Below are positions 58,581-64,000 of a stretch of DNA of 64,000 nt, in pieces. Location: positions 1 through 64,000 of the forward strand of contig CANFLR010000006.1 in NCBI GenBank assembly GCA_947447945.1, read 5' to 3'. The position numbers were made by a program, and so were the translations under genes. The stretch is from Burkholderiaceae bacterium. Its GTDB lineage: Bacteria; Pseudomonadota; Gammaproteobacteria; Burkholderiales; Burkholderiaceae. The notes under the pieces are model-generated. The model had not been told where the DNA came from. It was given only the letters and a program-made list of their open reading frames with translations, and made no database searches. Each line of letters opens with the position of its first letter. Position 1 is the stretch's first letter.

Positions 58581-59105
58581 TTAGTTAGGAAGAATAATTT
58601 TGCTCTCATCACCTGTACTACCGTCTTTGGCTGCGGCTGCGGCCTGAGCTTGCATTAAACGGTGTTCATACATGCCGTGAAAATTCACTTCGCTCAAATG
58701 GATCGGCTGGAAACCTGCACGGCTAATGATATCCGCCATATTAGAGCGGAGATAAGGATACAAAATCGTTGGGCAAGCGATGCCCAACATGGGATCAATT
58801 TGTTCTGCTGGAATATTATTGAATTCAAAAATACCCGCTTGGTTCGCCTCAACCAAGAAAAGGACCTTTCCATCGACCCTAGCCGTAATAGTGGAAATCA
58901 AGGCCACTTCAAAAATTTCATCGCTTAAGCGATTAACAGATACATCAAGCTCTACTTGAACCTGCGGCTCAGAAGCCACCAGTAATATTTGAGGGGCATT
59001 AGGTTGCTCCAAAGACAAGTCTTTGAGATAAATTCGTTGAATACGAAAACCTGGCTCTTTTGAGCTTGTACTACCGTCTTGTGCTGCGGAAGATGTTTCA
59101 GTCAT
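58581..59105 (-). CDS. secB: Protein-export chaperone SecB
   Basis: 174 residues: [19 protein letters not shown] start, [17 protein letters not shown], and the [25 protein letters not shown] stretch typical of SecB, followed by an Ala-rich tail. Holds precursors unfolded for SecA. In a grxC-secB-gpsA run. Confidence 0.97.
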   Translation of the reverse strand: MTETSSAAQDGSTSSKEPGFRIQRIYLKDLSLEQPNAPQILLVASEPQVQVELDVSVNRLSDEIFEVALISTITARVDGKVLFLVEANQAGIFEFNNIPAEQIDPMLGIACPTILYPYLRSNMADIISRAGFQPIHLSEVNFHGMYEHRLMQAQAAAAAKDGSTGDESKIILPN

Positions 59106-59137
59106 AACAAACTTTCTCTATCAGTTTCTTAAATGGG

Positions 59138-59392
59138 CTAGGCTAGTAATGGGTCAAGTTGACCAGCGCGATCTAAGGCAACTAGATCGTCGTAACCACC
59201 AACATGGGTTTGACCAATATAAATTTGTGGGACTGTACGTCGACCTGTACGACTCATCATTGCCTCCCGCTGCGCAGGATCACGATCAATCAAAATCTTC
59301 TCTAAATTCATTACGCCTTTTTTATGGAGTAATTTTTCTGCCATAACGCAGTAAGGGCAAACTTGGGTGCTATACATCGTAACTTGAGGCAT
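59138..59392 (-). CDS. grxC: Glutaredoxin 3
   Basis: 84 residues. Active-site CPYC at C12-C15, TVPQIYIG for glutathione binding and GGYDDL near the end. Thiol-disulfide exchange with glutathione. 32 bases upstream of secB. Confidence 0.97.
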   Translation of the reverse strand: MPQVTMYSTQVCPYCVMAEKLLHKKGVMNLEKILIDRDPAQREAMMSRTGRRTVPQIYIGQTHVGGYDDLVALDRAGQLDPLLA

Positions 59393-59419
59393 GATTTTTC
59401 GAGGCTTTCTTCGCGATAG

Positions 59420-59836
59420 TTATTTGACCAAGGGAAGTGCGGCTGCCTTCCAGGCTTGAACTCCGCCCTCCAAAATTGCCACCTCAGCAAAACCCAACTT
59501 TTTCACCTCGGCAATCGTTTTACGAGAATGGCTACCGCTTTCACAAACCAGCACTACTGGCTGCTTACGATCTAATTTCATTTTTTCAAGTCCAGCCGTT
59601 AACTGGCTAGAATTAATCAGTTTTGCCCCTGGCAAATGGCCTGTCTTGAATATTTCTTCTGGACGCAAATCAAAGACATAGGCTTTGCGACGGTTTATCC
59701 AAATGGTCGCCTCGGTAGGCGACAAGCCCTTCCCGCTAATAAGCGTAGATAATGTCGGTAGGGAAAGTGCTATGCCTGAAACCACTAATAGGGCAATAAG
59801 CGCTAAATTATCAATTTGCGTGAGAAAGTTCATCAT
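59420..59836 (-). CDS. Membrane-anchored rhodanese-like protein
   Basis: 138 residues: one N-terminal transmembrane helix (about 10-32) and a rhodanese domain with AYVFDLRPEEIFKTGHLPGA and catalytic C98 in CESGSHSRK. Likely a sulfurtransferase-type protein; substrate unknown. Part of the rhodanese-grxC-secB-gpsA order common in proteobacteria. Diverges from gpmA with 19 bases between starts. Confidence 0.9.
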   Translation of the reverse strand: MMNFLTQIDNLALIALLVVSGIALSLPTLSTLISGKGLSPTEATIWINRRKAYVFDLRPEEIFKTGHLPGAKLINSSQLTAGLEKMKLDRKQPVVLVCESGSHSRKTIAEVKKLGFAEVAILEGGVQAWKAAALPLVK

Positions 59837-59855
59837 CAGATTATAGAATGGCTCT

Positions 59856-60545
59856 ATGAAACAACTTGTTCTTATTCGTCATGGCGAGTCCGCCTGGAAC
59901 CTCGAAAACCGCTTTACTGGCTGGGCAGATGTTGACCTCACCCCCAAAGGTGCTGAACAAGCCTATTCTGCAGGAGAAAACCTGCGTAAAGCGGGCTATG
60001 AGTTTGATATTGCCTATACCTCAGTCTTAAGGCGTGCCATCCGTACCCTATGGCATGTGCAAGACACGATGGATCTCATGTGGATTCCAGTTGTCCATAG
60101 CTGGAGACTGAATGAACGTCACTATGGCGCCCTCACAGGTCTCAATAAAGCTGAAACTGCCGCACAATACGGCGATGCGCAAGTACATATCTGGCGTCGC
60201 TCTTACGACATCCGCCCCCCAATCCTCGAAACTGGGGATGAGCGCAATCCTCAAAATGATCCGCGTTATGCCAAACTAAATCCATCCGACATTCCTCTGG
60301 GGGAATGTCTTAAGGACAACGTTGAGCGAGTTTTACCCCTCTGGAATGAGTCAATTGCCCCCGCACTCAAAGCAGGCAAGCGCGTGCTTCTTGTCGCTCA
60401 CGGCAATAGCATCCGCTCCTTGATCAAGTATTTGGATCAAATGTCTGATGAGGCCATCATGGAAGTAAACGTTCCCAATGGGATCCCTCTCGTCTATCAA
60501 TTGGATGACGAACTCAAACCTGTTCAACACTTTTATCTGGACTAA
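59856..60545 (+). CDS. gpmA: 2,3-bisphosphoglycerate-dependent phosphoglycerate mutase, tail-less
   Basis: 229 residues. Phospho-histidine H9 in [38 protein letters not shown] and [14 protein letters not shown]. Interconverts 3- and 2-phosphoglycerate. It stops at HFYLD, about 20 residues short of the E. coli enzyme (250), so the mobile C-terminal tail that covers the active site is missing. Confidence 0.95.
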   Translation: MKQLVLIRHGESAWNLENRFTGWADVDLTPKGAEQAYSAGENLRKAGYEFDIAYTSVLRRAIRTLWHVQDTMDLMWIPVVHSWRLNERHYGALTGLNKAETAAQYGDAQVHIWRRSYDIRPPILETGDERNPQNDPRYAKLNPSDIPLGECLKDNVERVLPLWNESIAPALKAGKRVLLVAHGNSIRSLIKYLDQMSDEAIMEVNVPNGIPLVYQLDDELKPVQHFYLD

Positions 60546-60559
60546 GGCTACACACATAT

Positions 60560-61993
60560 ATGCGTCAACTGCTAAAGAACTTTGCCTTAATCTCGATAGG
60601 CCTGATCGCAGGAGTCGCGGCTACGATTCAACTGTCCGCAACTGCCCAACAAAATACAACGCTACCGCTAGATGAGCTACGGACACTCTCAAATGTTTTT
60701 GCTCAAATTAAGCGTGAGTATGTAGAGCCTATTGAAGATAAGCAGCTACTCACTGAAGCTGTAAAGGGAATGGTCAGTAGCTTGGACCCCCACTCAACCT
60801 TCTTGGACAAAAAAGATTTCTCCGAGATGCAGGAGCAAACTTCCGGTAAATTTGCTGGCCTTGGCATTGAGATTACGTCGGAAGATGGACTAGTGAAGGT
60901 CCTAAATCCAATTGAAGACAGCCCAGCTGCTCGTGCGGGTCTGCAAGCAGGAGACTTAATTACTCGCCTTGACGACAAACCTGTACGTGGCATGTCACTT
61001 GATAAAGCAGTGCGCACAATGCGGGGCACCCCAGGTACTAAAATTACCTTAACCATTTATCGCAAGAGCGAAGAGCGCACATTCCCTGTAACGATTACGC
61101 GCGCTGAAATTAAAGTTCAATCTGTCAAAACAAAAATTTTAGATAACGACATTGCCTGGGTTCGCATCACCAGCTTTCAGGAACGCACCGTGCCAGATCT
61201 CGCCAAGAAACTCTCTGAAATTGCGGCGCAAAATCCCAAACTCAAAGGTATCATCCTCGATTTACGCAACAATGGTGGTGGCCTCCTTCAGAGCGCCGTG
61301 GGCGTTGCAGCAGCCTTTTTACCAGCCGATGCTGTGATCGTATCTACCAAAGGACAATCCGCCGATTCCAAACAAGTCTTTAACGCAAGTCCAGCAATGT
61401 ATCGACTCAACGAGCCTGGTGATCCGTTAGCGGGTGAGCCAGAAATTTATAAAAAACTCCCAATGGTCGTATTGGTCAATGCCTATTCAGCCTCCGCCTC
61501 GGAAATTGTTGCTGGCGCCCTGCAAGACTACAAACGCGCAACGATTATTGGCAAAACGACCTTTGGTAAAGGCTCGGTACAAACGGTTCGGCCGTTAAGC
61601 AATGATTCGGCTCTCAAAATCACCACGGCTTACTACTACACCCCTAGCGGAAAATCGATACAGGCCTATGGCATTAAGCCTGATATTGCAGTTGATCAAA
61701 ACAAAGATGGCGATCCTGATGATGTCCTAATCACGCGTGAAATTGATAGCGAGAAACATTTGCGCAATAAGCAATCCTCCGAAGAAAAGCTCATTGCTGA
61801 TAGAGCAAAACGTCGCCTAGAAGAATTACAACGCATCGAAGACAACAATGCTAAGAAGACGCCTGAAGAGAAAGAAAAAGAAAAGTCTAAAAAGCTGCCT
61901 GAACTAGGTAGCACCGATGACTTCATGCTCTCTCAAGCGCTTGCCTTTATCAATGGCCAGCCCGTTAAACGCTCATCCTCGAAGCTCGAATAA
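60560..61993 (+). CDS. C-terminal processing peptidase (S41, CtpA type)
   Basis: 477 residues: signal/anchor helix (1-30), PDZ domain (GLGIEITSEDGLVKV, RAGLQAGDLITRLDD), S41 protease with nucleophile serine in NAYSASASEIV and lysine in GKTTFGKGSVQ, then a charged, Lys/Glu-rich tail. Degrades or trims periplasmic proteins. 14 bases after gpmA. Confidence 0.95.
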   Translation: MRQLLKNFALISIGLIAGVAATIQLSATAQQNTTLPLDELRTLSNVFAQIKREYVEPIEDKQLLTEAVKGMVSSLDPHSTFLDKKDFSEMQEQTSGKFAGLGIEITSEDGLVKVLNPIEDSPAARAGLQAGDLITRLDDKPVRGMSLDKAVRTMRGTPGTKITLTIYRKSEERTFPVTITRAEIKVQSVKTKILDNDIAWVRITSFQERTVPDLAKKLSEIAAQNPKLKGIILDLRNNGGGLLQSAVGVAAAFLPADAVIVSTKGQSADSKQVFNASPAMYRLNEPGDPLAGEPEIYKKLPMVVLVNAYSASASEIVAGALQDYKRATIIGKTTFGKGSVQTVRPLSNDSALKITTAYYYTPSGKSIQAYGIKPDIAVDQNKDGDPDDVLITREIDSEKHLRNKQSSEEKLIADRAKRRLEELQRIEDNNAKKTPEEKEKEKSKKLPELGSTDDFMLSQALAFINGQPVKRSSSKLE

Positions 61994-62017
61994 TCTAGCG
62001 ATCACTCGAGGCCACTG

Positions 62018-62770
62018 ATGAATGATGAGCAACTGCTTCGGTATTCGCGACATGTACTTCTCGAGGATATTGATGTTGCTGGCCAAGAAAAACTCTTAGC
62101 CTCTCATGCCCTAGTTATCGGGGCGGGCGGCTTAGGGAGCGCAGCAGCCCCCTATCTTGCGGCAGCAGGAGTTGGCGAAATCACGTTGATTGATCACGAC
62201 CATGTAGACCTTACCAATCTACAACGTCAGATCATGCACCGCCAAGATAGTATTGGGGGAAATAAAGCGGTGTCTGGAAAATCTTTTTTAGAAGGCCTTA
62301 ACCCTAGTATCGAGGTCAATATTATTCAGGCCAAGGCCGATGAAGCAATACTGAATCGACTGCTACCAACAGTGGGTATTATTTTAGATTGCACGGATAG
62401 CTTTGCTACTCGGCAAATGATTAATCGCCTTAGCGTAAAACATCAAAAGCCTCTTGTATCAGGATCAGCACTTCGCTTTGATGGTCAAATCAGTGTTTTT
62501 GATCCGCGCAATCAAAGCTCTCCTTGTTATGCCTGCATCTTCGCTCCTGAAGAACAATTTGAAGAAGTAAATTGTGCAAGCATGGGAATCTTCTCGCCAC
62601 TCGTGGGCATCATCGGCGCAATGCAAGCAGCACAAGCCCTACAAATGCTCATTGGGTTTGGGACTCCCTTAGTTGGGCGTATGTTGCTTTGGAATGCGCG
62701 TAATACTCAAATTGATGAGATACAGATTAGTCGCAATGCTGGATGTGTGGTGTGCGGTCAGAGGCGCTAA
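62018..62770 (+). CDS. MoeB/ThiF-type adenylyltransferase
   Basis: 250 residues of the E1-like family. ATP loop VIGAGGLGSAAAPYL (about 33-47), NLQRQIMH, the metal-binding cysteine pairs CYAC and CVVC, and the NCASMGIFSPLVGIIG segment. Activates the C-terminus of MoaD or ThiS for sulfur transfer; which one cannot be told from sequence alone. No rhodanese domain is appended. Confidence 0.92.
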   Translation: MNDEQLLRYSRHVLLEDIDVAGQEKLLASHALVIGAGGLGSAAAPYLAAAGVGEITLIDHDHVDLTNLQRQIMHRQDSIGGNKAVSGKSFLEGLNPSIEVNIIQAKADEAILNRLLPTVGIILDCTDSFATRQMINRLSVKHQKPLVSGSALRFDGQISVFDPRNQSSPCYACIFAPEEQFEEVNCASMGIFSPLVGIIGAMQAAQALQMLIGFGTPLVGRMLLWNARNTQIDEIQISRNAGCVVCGQRR

Positions 62771-62787
62771 CTGAGGAAATGAATTTT

Positions 62788-64000
62788 TTAGGCGAGTAAA
62801 CGCTCTAACGCTTTTGCCTGTGCCTCTGGTTCATACGCTTTCAGGACTCGAGGAATACGCGCCTTTAACTGCCCTACATCTGCATTCAATATCTCGCGTT
62901 TCACCAACAATAGCTGACTGAAATGCATTGAAAAATCAGTCAACCCCATTGCAAGCAACAGTTTTGTCAATGATGGATCTCCGGCCATTTCACCGCAAAC
63001 CGCAATTGGTACATTAGCGCGGTTAGCCTGCTCAATGATGTTAGCCAATAAATTCAGAATTGCTGGATGCAAAGGATCATATAAATGTGCGACAGCATGG
63101 TCTGCTCGATCAATTGCCAAGGTGTACTGAATTAAGTCATTAGTACCAATCGATAAGAAATCAAAACGGTCGATAAAAAGTGGCAGTACCAATGCAGCAG
63201 CCGGAATTTCGATCATGGCTCCTACTTGAATATGCGGATTAAAAGGTTGTCCACGGGCATGCAATTGCTGTTTGGCTTTTTCAATGAGACGCAGCGTCTC
63301 ATCAATTTCTTTGGCATGCGCCAACATCGGAATCATAATGCGTGCCTGCCCATGTGCGGATGCTCGCAAAATGGCACGTAGCTGCGTTAAAAAGATTTCT
63401 GGTTCAGTTAAAGACCAGCGAATCGCGCGCAAACCCAAGGGGGAAGTGCCCGTTTGGGAAACATCGCCGCCTGCACCTAGGGCTTTGTCAGCGCCAACGT
63501 CAATGGTTCTAATATTGACTGGCAGTCCGTGCATTAAATCCACTACTCGACGATATTCTTGATACTGTCGCTCTTCATCCGGCAGCGCCTGATGACGGTC
63601 CATAAATAAAAATTCTGAGCGAAACAAACCCACTCCGACGGCACCAAGTTCTAACGCTTGTGTCGCATCTTCAGGTTGTTCAATATTGGCGAATAATTCA
63701 ATTTCAACGTGATCCGCAGTGCGCGTTTGCGAGTATTTGAGCTGCTGAAGTTTGCGAACTTCTTTTAAGGCTTGGGTTTGCAGTCGTCGATATTCAGAGA
63801 GTAATTGCTCGTCTGGTGAAACCACTACGACACCACGCTCGCCATCAAGGACCAGCCAATCTCCATGACGAATCATTTCGCTGGCATGACGCACCCCAAC
63901 CACTGCCGGAATCTCCATGCTACGAGCAACAATGGCGGTATGAGATGTCTTACCGCCTAAATCTGTTACAAAGCCAGCAAACAAGTGATCCTTAAAGCGC
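62788..64000 (-). CDS. ptsI: PTS enzyme I (C-terminal part; start lies beyond the right edge)
   Basis: About 404 residues are in view. The phosphohistidine loop is GGKTSHTAIVARSMEIPAVVG, followed by the PEP-binding TIM barrel: NIRTIDVGADKAL, GLRAIRWSLTEPEIF, MIEIPAA, FLSIGTNDLIQYTLAIDR and the catalytic cysteine in VAVCGEMAGD. It transfers phosphate from PEP to HPr and so feeds PtsN. The N-terminal HPr-binding domain is outside the window, and the frame continues past 64000. Confidence 0.96.
   Translation of the reverse strand, partial: RFKDHLFAGFVTDLGGKTSHTAIVARSMEIPAVVGVRHASEMIRHGDWLVLDGERGVVVVSPDEQLLSEYRRLQTQALKEVRKLQQLKYSQTRTADHVEIELFANIEQPEDATQALELGAVGVGLFRSEFLFMDRHQALPDEERQYQEYRRVVDLMHGLPVNIRTIDVGADKALGAGGDVSQTGTSPLGLRAIRWSLTEPEIFLTQLRAILRASAHGQARIMIPMLAHAKEIDETLRLIEKAKQQLHARGQPFNPHIQVGAMIEIPAAALVLPLFIDRFDFLSIGTNDLIQYTLAIDRADHAVAHLYDPLHPAILNLLANIIEQANRANVPIAVCGEMAGDPSLTKLLLAMGLTDFSMHFSQLLLVKREILNADVGQLKARIPRVLKAYEPEAQAKALERLLA

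Overview
The window is a stretch of ordinary chromosome from a betaproteobacterium of the order Burkholderiales. The best fit is a free-living, streamlined Burkholderiaceae of the Polynucleobacter type. This rests on gene-order memory and protein similarity, not on a search. Pointers are HprK/PtsN/RapZ next to the Lpt genes, the ubiE-Tim44-ubiJ-ubiB cluster, tRNA-Gln between ispE and prs, a complete aa3 oxidase cluster with all its assembly factors, DUF502 beside aspS, tightly packed genes and moderate A+T content. I see no insertion sequence, prophage, CRISPR array or other accessory island; nearly everything is core housekeeping.

Layout. 1-1330: 5' end of rplM with a structured leader, a candidate small RNA with an FNR-like box, an OsmC-family gene and RNase P RNA. 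1331-8485: pyrC, glycerate kinase, Atm1-type exporter, nudB, aspS, DUF502. 8552-16735: ubiquinone genes (ubiB, ubiJ, ubiE) with a Tim44-like gene, a DUF971 gene and a very large FAD/Fe-S dehydrogenase. 16870-24820: ilvA, 5'-nucleotidase, queF, ssb, an MFS transporter and uvrA. 24825-33293: a Kef-type antiporter diverging from kdsD-kdsC-lptC-lptA-lptB, a relic of rpoN, then hpf-ptsN-hprK-rapZ. 33238-40190: mutY-mutM, a TPR-LolB fusion, ispE, tRNA-Gln, prs, rplY, pth. 40195-46326: ferredoxin, coaD, rsmD, paired M16 peptidases, ftsY and rpoH with a CIRCE element. 46338-55284: the cytochrome c oxidase locus (sco, ctaB, ctaA, SURF1, subunits III, I and II, CtaG and small assembly genes). 55464-64000: a BioC-like protein, comF, trmL, gpsA, secB, grxC, rhodanese, gpmA, a C-terminal processing protease, moeB/thiF and the C-terminal part of PTS enzyme I.

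How they work together. The Kds and Lpt genes make and export LPS. The cta block builds the terminal oxidase, which is fed by the quinone genes. EI (right end), PtsN and HprK form a regulatory PTS with no sugar permease in view. It persists although sigma-54, its classical neighbour, has decayed to a fragment.

Most worth checking: the rpoN remnant at 30439-30597; the TPR-LolB fusion lacking a lipobox; rsmD with no canonical start codon ahead of its conserved N-terminus; a CIRCE operator in front of rpoH; a MutY with a stretched Fe-S cluster loop; and the candidate small RNA upstream of rplM. I found no clearly new multi-gene system.
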